A stretch of 42,334 nt of DNA from JBCBUE01 sp039818285. GTDB taxonomy: Bacteria; Planctomycetota; Phycisphaerae; Phycisphaerales; Phycisphaeraceae. The notes beneath the pieces were generated by a model that had not been told where the DNA came from, searched no databases, and worked only from the letters and a program-made list of their open reading frames with translations. Shown piece after piece: positions 1-7,493 of the stretch; positions within the stretch are counted from its first letter, which is position 1; every line of letters begins with the position of its first letter. The stretch spans positions 1-42,334 of the forward strand of contig JBCBUE010000026.1 of assembly GCA_039818285.1 (NCBI GenBank), given 5' to 3'. The position numbers and the translations under genes were made by a program.

Positions 1-307
1 CGCCCCCAACGCCGACGCCACCCAAGGCAACGACCCCAACGCCGCCAACGCCGACAGCAACAACCCCGCCCCCAACGCCAACACCCCCGCCGACGGCCAG
101 TCCGGCGACAACGGCCTGGCCACCACCCCCGACGCCGCCAACCGCCTCACCCCCACCCGCACCGAGGCCCTCGTCGCCGCCCCCACCCAGGACGACCCCG
201 CCCTCATCGCCGACATCGCCGACCTCCCCCCCACCTATCGCGACGAAGCCGCCGCCTACTTCCGCCGACTCGCCGACGACGCGGCCAACCGCCGAAACCC
301 CGACTGA
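1..307 (+). CDS. 3' end of an unidentified protein with a low-complexity linker (partial)
   Basis: The reading frame is open from base 2 to the TGA at 305-307 and gives 101 residues; the start lies outside the window. The first half is low-complexity Asn/Ala/Asp/Pro sequence, likely a disordered linker. The last 30 residues form a compact amphipathic tail with the motif LPPTYRDEAAAYFRRLAD. From memory, similar 'LPxxYRxxxxxYFxxLA' tails close large membrane-anchored proteins encoded beside MoxR/BatA-type genes in planctomycetes. The DUF4159 gene that follows fits that setting. No catalytic domain is visible, so function is not assigned. I am sure it is coding because of its codon use and unbroken frame, but only guess at the family. 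Confidence 0.6.
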   Translation, partial: APNADATQGNDPNAANADSNNPAPNANTPADGQSGDNGLATTPDAANRLTPTRTEALVAAPTQDDPALIADIADLPPTYRDEAAAYFRRLADDAANRRNPD

Positions 308-346
308 CCCCCCCGCCCCGACCCTTAACCCCAACCTCACCCCCCC

Positions 347-378
347 CAAGCCAACCGGAAGCGAAGCGCCCGGTTGGG
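347..378. repeat. REP-like palindromic repeat, copy 1
   Basis: The arms CCAACCGG and CCGGTTGG flank the core AAGCGAAGCGC, so the element can form an 8-bp stem. A near-identical copy lies at 6518-6547. There is no T-tract, so it is not a simple terminator. It sits between the end of the first protein and the DUF4159 gene. Short palindromes containing AAGCGAAGCG look like dispersed repeats of this genome. Confidence 0.6.
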
Positions 379-399
379 TCCCCTCAAGCCAACGCCCAA

Positions 400-417
400 C
401 GGCGAGCAAGCTCGCCG
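400..417. repeat. Short perfect hairpin, possible second REP-like family
   Basis: The arms CGGCGAGC and GCTCGCCG are separated by two bases (400-407 and 410-417). It lies 20 bases after the first palindrome and about 60 bases before the DUF4159 start. No second copy was seen in this window. It could be a REP-like unit or a 5'-UTR hairpin. Confidence 0.4.
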
Positions 418-475
418 GCTAAACGCCACGCCCGCACCTATTGACGACCACTCGTTCCCCACCCACGATAAACGC

Positions 476-1195
476 ATGACCTCCATCGATCGCCAAACCG
501 CCACATCGCCCCACCGCCAAATCCGCTGGGCCCTTCTCGCCGCCTTCGCCCTCGGCCTGCTCGCCCCGGCCCTGCTCGTCGCCGAAGAGCCCACGCCCGC
601 CTCCCCCGACACCGTCCGCGTCGCCAACCTCATCTACGCCAAGGGCAAGTCCTCCGTCTGCTACGCCAACAAGTTCCTCAACACCGCCGCCGACGAGACC
701 CACATCCAGACGGCCCCCGACTTCACCAAGGTCCGCCTCGAGTCCAGCGAGCTCTTCGACCACCCCTTCTCCGTCATGACCGGCGAGGGCGCGTTCTCCC
801 TCACCGACGCCCAACGCGACAACCTCCGGCTCTACCTCGAGTCCGGCGGGTTCGTCATCGCCTCGGCAGGCTGCTCCTCCAAGCCCTGGGCCGCCGCCTT
901 CCGCAACGAGATCACGAAGGTCTTCCCCGACCACGAGCTCGAGGTCCTCGGCGAAGACCACGCCGTGTTCACCAATGTCTTCGACGTCCGCAAATCCACC
1001 TACAAGCGCGGCGCTGCTCGCCTGCCCCACCTCGAAGCCCTCACCCTCGACGGCCGCGTCGCCCTCATCTTCTCCCCCGACGGCATCAACGACACCGCCA
1101 ACGCCGGCAAGGGCTGCTGCTGCTGCGGCGGCAACGAACTCCGCCAAGCCCAACACCTCAACGTCAACATCCTGGCATATGCGCTGACGCATTGA
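476..1195 (+). CDS. Secreted DUF4159 domain protein
   Basis: 239 residues. The ATG at 476 is chosen because it puts a signal peptide (hydrophobic residues about 18-35, likely cleavage after A36) at the N-terminus. An upstream ATG at 374 would begin inside the repeat region. The mature part matches my memory of DUF4159, a class-I-amidotransferase-like fold: 'HPFSVMTGEGAFSLTDAQ', then a segment of the type RLYLESGGFVIASAGCSSKPW, then 'VFPDHELEVLGEDHAVF'. In other bacteria DUF4159 is often fused to or encoded beside BatA/MoxR proteins, so it is probably part of that poorly understood envelope system. No enzymatic activity is established. A run of four Cys (residues 214-217, followed by GG) near the C-terminus is unusual. 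An intrinsic terminator overlaps the stop codon. Confidence 0.85.
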   Translation: MTSIDRQTATSPHRQIRWALLAAFALGLLAPALLVAEEPTPASPDTVRVANLIYAKGKSSVCYANKFLNTAADETHIQTAPDFTKVRLESSELFDHPFSVMTGEGAFSLTDAQRDNLRLYLESGGFVIASAGCSSKPWAAAFRNEITKVFPDHELEVLGEDHAVFTNVFDVRKSTYKRGAARLPHLEALTLDGRVALIFSPDGINDTANAGKGCCCCGGNELRQAQHLNVNILAYALTH

Positions 1196-1214
1196 AGTTG
1201 CGTCACGCTTTTTT
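1185..1214 (+). terminator. Intrinsic terminator of the DUF4159 gene, overlapping coding sequence on both strands
   Basis: The stem is TGACGCA (1185-1191) with TGCGTCA (1199-1205) and a 7-base loop that contains the DUF4159 stop codon. Six T's follow at 1209-1214. Those T's are the complement of the last two Lys codons (AAA AAA) of the convergent DUF6678-like gene, and the right arm includes that gene's stop codon. Confidence 0.7.
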
Positions 1215-1628
1215 CATTTGCCAATCAGGCGAGCGACCGGGCCGCGTGTAGCCCCACACGCGCGTCACGCCCTCTTCAATCGAGAACGGAATTCTCGCTT
1301 CAATTAGGGCATCGCGAAGCTCAAGATTGCGATCTTCAACTCGTGGATTAATCAACTGCCCTCGGTGAATCTCTACCCGCGCATCGATTTCCACCCATTC
1401 GATATCTTCAAGGCCGCCAAATACATGAAAAAAGTCAGGATCCCAAGCAGATTCTCTGGTATCTGAGTCGCGGACACTCCTGCGTCGGAATTGACATCCA
1501 CCCTTGTACGCGGCAAGCAACTCAATTAGACGACGCCACTTGGTGTCATTCATCACAGATGCAAGCTGCTCACGCTGGATGTAAGACTTCAAGCGATCTC
1601 TGTCTCGCAGTTGCTCGTCGGTTTGCAT
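1203..1628 (-). CDS. DUF6678-like hypothetical protein, atypical base composition
   Basis: 141 residues from the ATG at 1628; a GTG nine bases upstream (1637) is an alternative start. The sequence 'MNDTKWRRLIELL', then 'WDPDFFHVFGGLEDIEWVEI' and 'EEGVTRVWGYTRPG' agrees with my memory of DUF6678, a small soluble family of unknown function scattered through bacteria. It begins 16 bases after the stop of the DUF3482 GTPase on the same strand and is convergent with DUF4159. Its base composition is clearly more AT-rich than any neighbour, with many AAT, TTA-type and CAA codons, which suggests recent acquisition. The family call is moderately sure; the function is unknown. Confidence 0.6.
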   Translation of the reverse strand: MQTDEQLRDRDRLKSYIQREQLASVMNDTKWRRLIELLAAYKGGCQFRRRSVRDSDTRESAWDPDFFHVFGGLEDIEWVEIDARVEIHRGQLINPRVEDRNLELRDALIEARIPFSIEEGVTRVWGYTRPGRSPDWQMKKA

Positions 1629-1644
1629 AAAAACCACTCTGGAA

Positions 1645-3039
1645 TTAACTCAGCAATACCTTCACGGTATCTATCAATTGTTCCCGCGCCGCGTAAGTAT
1701 CCCCGCGTTGCCGCCGCACGGCGTCGATCGCCTTGGTGAGCCGGCGTTTCTGCTCGGCGTCCCATGATGACGGCGGATCGACGACGAGCTCGCCGCGGGC
1801 GGCGTGGGTGCGCCGGGCGATCGAGCGGTGGTGGGCCAACGCCCGGCCGAGCATCACGAACGCGAGGTTGACGTTGTCGGCAGGACCGTACGTCAATAAG
1901 CGCCCACCCAGCGGTTGATTCATCAGGCGTGCTCTTGCCAACCGATCCATCGCCCACCAGCCGGACGCTGCGCCGCCGATCGAGCCGACCAGCCCGCCGA
2001 TCGCCGTCGCCGCGAACAGGCTCGCCCCCGCGACGGCCGCGTCCACGCCGAACCCCGCCGCCACGCCCGCTGCGCCGCCGCCCACGAACCCCAGCCGCAC
2101 CATGTCGCCCCGCGACAGCCCGAACGCCGACCACGACCCCTCGCTGAACAGGTCTTGATCGATCAACTCCAGCTCGCCTTCGCGGCGTTCGAGCCGCTCG
2201 TGCCGGTAAAGCGACTCGATCTGCGATCGGCAGCGACGCTCGGCCTTGCGCATGAACTGGCGATACCGCTCCTCCAGCTCGGGCCGGCGCTTACCGGCAT
2301 CCTCCTCGGCACCGAGCTTGGCCGACTCGCGGTGCGTCATCGCGTCGATCACCAGGTCGGCGATCAACTCGACGCTGCGTTGCCGACGCCGCTCGTCCTC
2401 GGCGACCAGCGCCTCGACCGCCGCATCCATCGGCACCCGCCAAGACTCGTCGAGCTGGCCGAACGCCCGCAAGAGGTCGAGCCGTTTGTCGAACTCGGCG
2501 GTCATCGCGTCGAATACGCGGACGACCTTGAAGTACTGACCGAGCGCGTTGCGCCACTCATCGACGTGGTCGGCCCGACCGATCGGATTGATCAACGCCA
2601 TGCTCGGGCGACCGGTCCAACGCAGCACCTCCATCTCCGCCTCGTACTGCGGACCAAAGGGCGTCGAGCCGTCAACAACGTAGAGGATGGCCGCGCCGTC
2701 GAGGATCGGCTCGAGCAACCGCACCTCGTCGCGGTGCGTCTCGCCGGCGCGGTGGGCCGCGACGAAGTCGCCGACGACCTTGGCGTGCTCGGCCGCCGTC
2801 GTCTCGTGCTGTTGCATCCAGTCCAACGCCCGGCGGGCCCGCTGAAACCCGGGCGTGTCGACCAGCTCGTACAGCACGCGCCCGTCGAGCTCGAAGGCGA
2901 ATCGGTCGGCGGCCGTCGTCGTGCCCGGCTCGGCCGAGACGCGGATCGACTCGTCCTCGGCCAGCGTCGCGACGATGCTGCTCTTGCCCTTGTTGGGGTG
3001 CCCGACCGCGGCGAACACCGGCACGGCCGACTCAACCAT
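1645..3039 (-). CDS. P-loop GTPase with DUF3482 C-terminal domain
   Basis: 464 residues. The N-terminal GTPase domain shows the P-loop GHPNKGKS at 13-20, a TTT switch I region at 40-42 and DTPG at 61-64. The usual NKxD base-recognition motif is not seen; the corresponding place reads 'INPIGRADHVDEW'. A charged helical stretch follows, then a Gly/Ala-rich hydrophobic segment around 310-358 that could insert in a membrane. This order matches DUF3482 proteins of the Era/YfjP-like group. It starts 8 bases inside the DUF2868 gene. DUF2868-DUF3482 is a known conserved gene pair in proteobacteria, so the two products probably act together at the membrane. The role of the pair is not known. Confidence 0.8.
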   Translation of the reverse strand: MVESAVPVFAAVGHPNKGKSSIVATLAEDESIRVSAEPGTTTAADRFAFELDGRVLYELVDTPGFQRARRALDWMQQHETTAAEHAKVVGDFVAAHRAGETHRDEVRLLEPILDGAAILYVVDGSTPFGPQYEAEMEVLRWTGRPSMALINPIGRADHVDEWRNALGQYFKVVRVFDAMTAEFDKRLDLLRAFGQLDESWRVPMDAAVEALVAEDERRRQRSVELIADLVIDAMTHRESAKLGAEEDAGKRRPELEERYRQFMRKAERRCRSQIESLYRHERLERREGELELIDQDLFSEGSWSAFGLSRGDMVRLGFVGGGAAGVAAGFGVDAAVAGASLFAATAIGGLVGSIGGAASGWWAMDRLARARLMNQPLGGRLLTYGPADNVNLAFVMLGRALAHHRSIARRTHAARGELVVDPPSSWDAEQKRRLTKAIDAVRRQRGDTYAAREQLIDTVKVLLS

Positions 3040-4528
3040 CGCCGCCCCCCCCGCCAGCCCCCTGACCCCGCCCCAACATCACCAGCCGCACGTCCCCATC
3101 GCCCAGCCGATCGATCGCCCCGCGCCACGCCCGCAGTTCGTCGCCCGTCCCCGCCCCGTCCATCGCCTCGGCCGCGACCTCGATCACCCGTCCGTCCCCC
3201 ACCGCGCCGCGCACCTCTCGCAAGAAGTCCAGCGCCTCCAGCGTCGGCGGCTCCCATCCCCGCACGACCACCCGCACCGACGTCGGCTTCATCTCACCCA
3301 ATCGCCCGACCGCCGCCCGATCCCCCGCCAGCCCCGCAGACCCGCCGGCCTCCAGCGTCTCGCCGGCATCGACCGCTCCGCCCGCCCCCGCCCAACGCAC
3401 AACAACCCCGCCCACCGACTCGGCCGCCGCGGTCGACACCGACACGCCCATGCCGCCCGCTTGCGCCGTCGACGCCTCGCCCGACACCCCCGGCCCCCGC
3501 CACGCCGACGCCCCCGCCAGCCGATCCGCCAGCAACGCCGTCCCCGGCAGCCGATCAAACGCCCCTTCCACCGCCTCCCGAAGCAGCCACGCGAACCACC
3601 CCGCCGTCACCGCCCGCGGCAGCCACGCGTAGACCAGCACCGTCATCAGCACGAACCGCCACCACACCCGCCCCGCCCCCGGCCCGCCCAGCAGCCCCTC
3701 GCCCGGCACGTACCGCGACATCGCCACCGGCCCCTGACCCTTCGGCACCGCCCCCTCCCACGCCCAGCCCCACGGCAGGCTCCACCACTGCGCCAGCCGC
3801 AACACCGTCATCGGCTCCACCTTTAGCGTCGTACTCCACCCGAACGACAGCTCCGTGAACACCACCCGCTGCACCGCCCCGATCAGCACCCCGCTGAAAA
3901 AGCCCACGGCCAACCACTGCGACGCCGACAGCACCGCCCACTTCCGCACGCCCGCCAGCCCCGCGTGGCCCAGCACCCCCAACTCATCGGCCAACCCCTC
4001 GGCCGCCACGCCGCCCGACCCACGCCGACCGGCCCACAGCGCCAGCCGACCCGGGCTCAGCCCCCTCACCCACTCGCCCATCGGCCCCAGCCCCGCCGCC
4101 GCGCCCCACAGCGTCAGCCCCAGCAACGCCAACGGCAGCACCCCGTACGCCAGCACCACCATCGTCAGGTTCACCGGCCGAACCCCGTCGTACCAGAACA
4201 CCCCCATCGCCGACGCCCACCCGATCAACGCCATCAACGCCGCCGCGATCGCCACCGCCCGCCACGCCGCCAACGCCCATCGACGCCCCGGCAACGGCCG
4301 CGGCTCGCCGCCGCCCGACCCCTCGCGCAACGCCGCCAACCACCCCTTCAGCAACCCCCGCCGGTCGTCGCTCGCCACCCCCGCCTCGCGCAACCGCGCC
4401 CCGATCGCCTCGTCCCGCCGACGCAGCGACGACGGGTCGCCCGACCGGTCCCGCTCCAACGCCACCGCCAGGTCGATCAACTCCGCCAAACCAACCCGGC
4501 CGGGCTTGCCCATCGGCCCATCATCCAC
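3032..4528 (-). CDS. DUF2868 membrane protein
   Basis: 498 residues from the GTG at 4528; an in-frame ATG at 4513 five codons later is an equally plausible start. After an N-terminal soluble part (about 1-70) come hydrophobic segments such as 'AVAIAAALMALIGWASAMG' and 'MVVLAYGVLPLALLGLTLWG'. More follow around the centre ('FVLMTVLVYAWLPRAVTAG'), and then a soluble C-terminal domain. This matches the DUF2868 family, whose partner DUF3482 is encoded immediately downstream with an 8-base overlap. The gene is divergent from the lipoprotein operon, with only 68 bases between the starts. The family call rests on the pairing and the membrane pattern; molecular function is unknown. Confidence 0.72.
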   Translation of the reverse strand: MDDGPMGKPGRVGLAELIDLAVALERDRSGDPSSLRRRDEAIGARLREAGVASDDRRGLLKGWLAALREGSGGGEPRPLPGRRWALAAWRAVAIAAALMALIGWASAMGVFWYDGVRPVNLTMVVLAYGVLPLALLGLTLWGAAAGLGPMGEWVRGLSPGRLALWAGRRGSGGVAAEGLADELGVLGHAGLAGVRKWAVLSASQWLAVGFFSGVLIGAVQRVVFTELSFGWSTTLKVEPMTVLRLAQWWSLPWGWAWEGAVPKGQGPVAMSRYVPGEGLLGGPGAGRVWWRFVLMTVLVYAWLPRAVTAGWFAWLLREAVEGAFDRLPGTALLADRLAGASAWRGPGVSGEASTAQAGGMGVSVSTAAAESVGGVVVRWAGAGGAVDAGETLEAGGSAGLAGDRAAVGRLGEMKPTSVRVVVRGWEPPTLEALDFLREVRGAVGDGRVIEVAAEAMDGAGTGDELRAWRGAIDRLGDGDVRLVMLGRGQGAGGGGGDG

Positions 4529-4596
4529 CCCGCGCCCCGGCCCGGCAAACCGCCCTCACCGAACCCCGCCCGCCCGCCGCTCGTCACAATGACGAC

Positions 4597-6087
4597 GTGA
4601 CCCCGCGCCGACGCCCAGCCCCGCCCGCCGTCGCTTCGCTGTCCCTCGCCTTGCCCCTCGCCTTGCCCCTCGCCTTGCCCCTCGCCTTCGTCACGCTGAT
4701 CGCCTTCGCCGGCTGCACCAACCCCAAGCTCCTCGACGCCAATCGCGCCTTCCGCGCCGGCGACGTCCCCGCCGCCCGCACCCTCATCGACCGCGTCGCC
4801 CAGCAGTCCGCCAACGGCAACGATCGCCTGCTCGCCCACCTCGAGCAGGGCGCCATCGCCCTGGCCGCCGGCGACCCGTCCGCCGCCGACCGCGCCTTCG
4901 CCAAGGCCGACGCCGACGCCCGCTACTTCGAGCGTCGGCCCGACGTCTCCGTCTCCGCCGAGCTCGCCGCCACCGCCGTCAACCTCAACGCCCTGCCCTA
5001 CCGCGGCCGACCGCACGACCTGATCATGCTCGACACGTATCAGGCGCTCATCGCCCTCGAGCGTGGCGACACCGCCGCCGCGCGCGTCGAGCTCCGCCAG
5101 GCCCTCGAGCGCCAACAGCAGGCCGCCCGCACCTTCGCCGAACAGATCAACAAGCAACAAGCCGCGCTCGACCAGGCCAACGCCAAGGCCCCGGCCGATC
5201 GCCGGCTCGACATCGACCGCACGCTCGACGATCCCGCCGTCGCCGGCCGCCTCGCCAAGCTGAATCAAAGCGTCGCGAACCTCACGCCCTACACCGACTT
5301 CGTCAACCCCTTCACCGAAACCCTCCGCGGCATCGTCTTCCTCCACGCCCCCGCCGACTCGGCCGACCACGAGAACGCCCGCTTCGCCCTCGACCGAGCG
5401 CTCGGCCTCGTGCCCGGCCAGACCTACCTCGCCGAAGACCTGGCGGACGCCGCCACGCTCACCCAGCAAGGCACGCCCCCGCCGCCCACCACCCACGCCT
5501 TCCTCTTCGCCGGCACCGCCCCCTTCTTCACCTCCTTCCGCATCGACCTGCCCCTGTTCATCTTCAACGACCGCGTCGACTACGTCGGCGTCAACTTCCC
5601 GTCCTTCAACAGCGGCCCGCCCGCCACGCCGCGGCTTACCGCCCACCCCGAGCACGCCGGCCAACCCGCCACGACGCTCGGACTCGTCGACTTCGACCGC
5701 GTCGTCGGCGCCGACTACGACGCCCGCCTCCCCGGCATCATCTTCCGCACCCTGCTCAACGCCGCCGCCAAGGCCGGCGCCGCCTACGCCCTCAACGAAG
5801 CCACCCGAGGCGACGACCTCACCAATGTCCTCGTCCGCATCGCCACCTCCGCCTACCAGGCCGTCGCCAATCAGGCCGACCTGCGCACCTTCGCCGCCCT
5901 GCCCCGCCGCATCGACTATGCCCGCCTACCAACGCCCGACGCCGGCCGGATCACCCTGCAAACCCCCGATCACGCCCCCCTGACGGTCAACGTCGAACCC
6001 GGCCGGACGAATATCGTCTTAGTCTTCAGCCCCCACCCCGGCGGCGACGTCGCCGTCTACTCGTTCCCCATCGAGCCCACCCGATGA
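4597..6087 (+). CDS. COG3014-type lipoprotein of the LpoB gene cluster
   Basis: 496 residues from a GTG at 4597, the only start that keeps the signal peptide. The lipoprotein signal ends in FAGC with the lipidated Cys at residue 40. The mature protein begins with TPR-like helical repeats ('ANRAFRAGDVPAARTLIDR', 'ALERGDTAAARVELRQALE') and has a beta-rich C-terminal half. This layout and the two genes behind it match COG3014, an uncharacterised lipoprotein encoded with YcfL and LpoB in gammaproteobacteria. It overlaps the next gene by ATGA. The signal peptide carries a 12-base tandem repeat coding for Leu-Ala-Leu-Pro units. A role in the cell envelope, perhaps assisting peptidoglycan synthase activation, is inferred only from context. 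Confidence 0.72.
   Translation: MTPRRRPAPPAVASLSLALPLALPLALPLAFVTLIAFAGCTNPKLLDANRAFRAGDVPAARTLIDRVAQQSANGNDRLLAHLEQGAIALAAGDPSAADRAFAKADADARYFERRPDVSVSAELAATAVNLNALPYRGRPHDLIMLDTYQALIALERGDTAAARVELRQALERQQQAARTFAEQINKQQAALDQANAKAPADRRLDIDRTLDDPAVAGRLAKLNQSVANLTPYTDFVNPFTETLRGIVFLHAPADSADHENARFALDRALGLVPGQTYLAEDLADAATLTQQGTPPPPTTHAFLFAGTAPFFTSFRIDLPLFIFNDRVDYVGVNFPSFNSGPPATPRLTAHPEHAGQPATTLGLVDFDRVVGADYDARLPGIIFRTLLNAAAKAGAAYALNEATRGDDLTNVLVRIATSAYQAVANQADLRTFAALPRRIDYARLPTPDAGRITLQTPDHAPLTVNVEPGRTNIVLVFSPHPGGDVAVYSFPIEPTR
4645..4688 (+). repeat. 12-base tandem repeat inside a signal peptide
   Basis: The unit CTCGCCTTGCCC occurs three times exactly (4645-4680) followed by 8 more matching bases. 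It is in frame and encodes Leu-Ala-Leu-Pro repeats that make up the hydrophobic core of the COG3014 lipoprotein signal. Confidence 0.9.
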
Positions 6088-6500
6088 AACGATCTCTCTG
6101 CCTGATGCTCCTGGCCCCCCTCGCCCTGCTGGCCGCCTGCAACACCACCAACACCGTCGAGCCCGCCGACGCCAAGGCCGTGCCCACCGTCCTCGAGGAC
6201 CGCCGCGTCATCAGCAACAACGCGCTCAACGCCAAGGCTTACGTCACCGACCTCCGCGAGGCCAACCTCCCCAACGGCCTACGCAAGGTCCAGGCCGGCC
6301 TGTACAACAAGACCTCCAGCTTCCAACGCATCAACTACAAGTTCGAGTGGTTCGACACCGACGGCATCGTCGTCAACGCCGCCACCAACCCCTGGCAGAC
6401 CATCTCGATCAACGGCCGCGAGACCGTGTACATCACCGCCGTCTCGCCGACCCCCGACGCCGTCGACTTCCAGCTCAAGCTCCTCGACTCCCGCCACTGA
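6084..6500 (+). CDS. ycfL: YcfL-family lipoprotein (DUF1425)
   Basis: 138 residues. The lipoprotein signal ends in LLAAC with Cys19. The remainder is a single small beta-sandwich-like domain with 'LRKVQAGLYNKTSSFQRINYKF', then 'WFDTDGIVV', 'NPWQTISINGRE' and 'AVSPTPDAVDFQLKL', characteristic of YcfL (DUF1425). YcfL is encoded directly before lpoB in gammaproteobacteria, as it is here. The ATG overlaps the stop of the COG3014 gene (ATGA), so translation is probably coupled. The family is clear; its exact role is not established, though an outer-membrane or periplasmic role near LpoB is likely. Confidence 0.85.
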   Translation: MKRSLCLMLLAPLALLAACNTTNTVEPADAKAVPTVLEDRRVISNNALNAKAYVTDLREANLPNGLRKVQAGLYNKTSSFQRINYKFEWFDTDGIVVNAATNPWQTISINGRETVYITAVSPTPDAVDFQLKLLDSRH

Positions 6501-6517
6501 CCAACCACGCCCCCGCC

Positions 6518-6547
6518 CAAGCCAACCGGAAGCGAAGCGCCCGGTTG
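6518..6547. repeat. REP-like palindromic repeat, copy 2
   Basis: This is the same palindrome as at 347-378: arms CCAACCGG and CCGGTTGG around AAGCGAAGCGC. It lies between the ycfL stop (6500) and the lpoB start (6582), inside what looks like one operon, so it could act as a 3'-end or stability hairpin in the mRNA. There is no T-tract. Confidence 0.6.
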
Positions 6548-6581
6548 GATCGCCCTAACCAACCATACCCAACGACTCGCC

Positions 6582-7214
6582 ATGAACACCCGCCAGCTCA
6601 CCAACGCCGCCGTGCTCGCCGCCACCTGCCTCATCGCCGCGGCCTGCGAGACCCCCGCCCAGCGCATCGACCCCAGCGGCACCCAGACCATCACTACGGT
6701 CGGCGACCTCGACATCCAGGACGCCCAGTACGCCGCGACTCAGCTCTCCGAGTCCCTGCTGGCGTCCGGCGTGCTCGGCCGCGACGGCCGCCCGTCGGTC
6801 ATCGCCATCTCCACCTACGTCAACAACACCTCCCGCCACATCGACCGCGACGAGGTCATCAAGTCCATCCGCGTCGCCCTCAACAAGGCCGGCGTCGCCC
6901 AGACCATCACCACCATCGACGATACCGGCGCCGTCGGCGGCGAGGACGCCATCGCCTCGCGCCACCAGCGCTACCGCGACGAGGACGCCGCCGTCGACAG
7001 CTTCGCCCAAGGCGGCTCCGGCGAGGTCCGCCCGCCGATGCCCGATTACTCGTTGACGTTCAAGATCCTCGACAACCGCGTCCAGGCCGGCAAGATCAAG
7101 CAGGTCACCTACACGTTCCAGATGTCCGTCACCGACGTCCGCACCGGGCTGGCCACCTGGGAAGACCAGATCCAAGTCACGAAGCAAGGCAGCCGAAACA
7201 CGGTCGGGTGGTAA
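6582..7214 (+). CDS. lpoB: LpoB-like penicillin-binding protein activator lipoprotein
   Basis: 210 residues. The lipoprotein signal ends in IAAAC with Cys22. The body has the LpoB/YcfM pattern: 'DLDIQDAQYAATQLSESLLAS', 'RPSVIAISTYVNNTSRHID', 'DEVIKSIRVALNKAG' and 'VTYTFQMSVTDVRTGLATWEDQIQVTKQG'. In E. coli LpoB is an outer-membrane lipoprotein that reaches through the periplasm to stimulate PBP1b. A C-terminal 'WEDQIQVTKQ' like this is typical of the family. It is the third gene of a COG3014-ycfL-lpoB set. About 25 residues around the middle ('RHQRYRDEDAAVDSFAQGGSG') look like an added loop. Which synthase it would activate in this organism cannot be seen here. Confidence 0.82.
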   Translation: MNTRQLTNAAVLAATCLIAAACETPAQRIDPSGTQTITTVGDLDIQDAQYAATQLSESLLASGVLGRDGRPSVIAISTYVNNTSRHIDRDEVIKSIRVALNKAGVAQTITTIDDTGAVGGEDAIASRHQRYRDEDAAVDSFAQGGSGEVRPPMPDYSLTFKILDNRVQAGKIKQVTYTFQMSVTDVRTGLATWEDQIQVTKQGSRNTVGW

Positions 7215-7344
7215 CTATTCGTTGGGTTCTTTCTAATTCACCCAGCTACCCCTGATTAACACGATCCATGCGGTCGCCTCCCCGAATTGCTCAAAAAGCA
7301 GGGCAGTTAGGGATATTCGTAACCAAAAACTCGCCGAAATCGCG

Positions 7345-7371
7345 TTCACAAGTCGTCATCCAAGCGTTAAT
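7345..7371 (+). promoter_or_regulatory. Candidate promoter of the polysaccharide locus
   Basis: TTCACA at 7345-7350 (5 of 6 with TTGACA) is followed after 15 bases by GTTAAT at 7366-7371 (4 of 6 with TATAAT). It lies in the only AT-richer stretch between lpoB and the locus (about 7210-7375), just before the structured leader. The spacing is short, so this is a weak call. Confidence 0.3.
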
Positions 7372-7493
7372 CTGACCGCGTCGGCGGACCGTCGACGCTG
7401 AGGGAAGAGACCCACACCACCAAGCACCGAAGTCCCGTCGCACAGCGAACGGTCGACAACGAGATCAAGCCGCGGGCGAGCCTTTTGCCCATG

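Noticed and set aside
4589..4600. Three-codon leader ORF (ATG ACG ACG TGA) overlapping the GTG start of the COG3014 gene
   Set aside because: It is probably chance: no ribosome site precedes it and nothing in it suggests attenuation.
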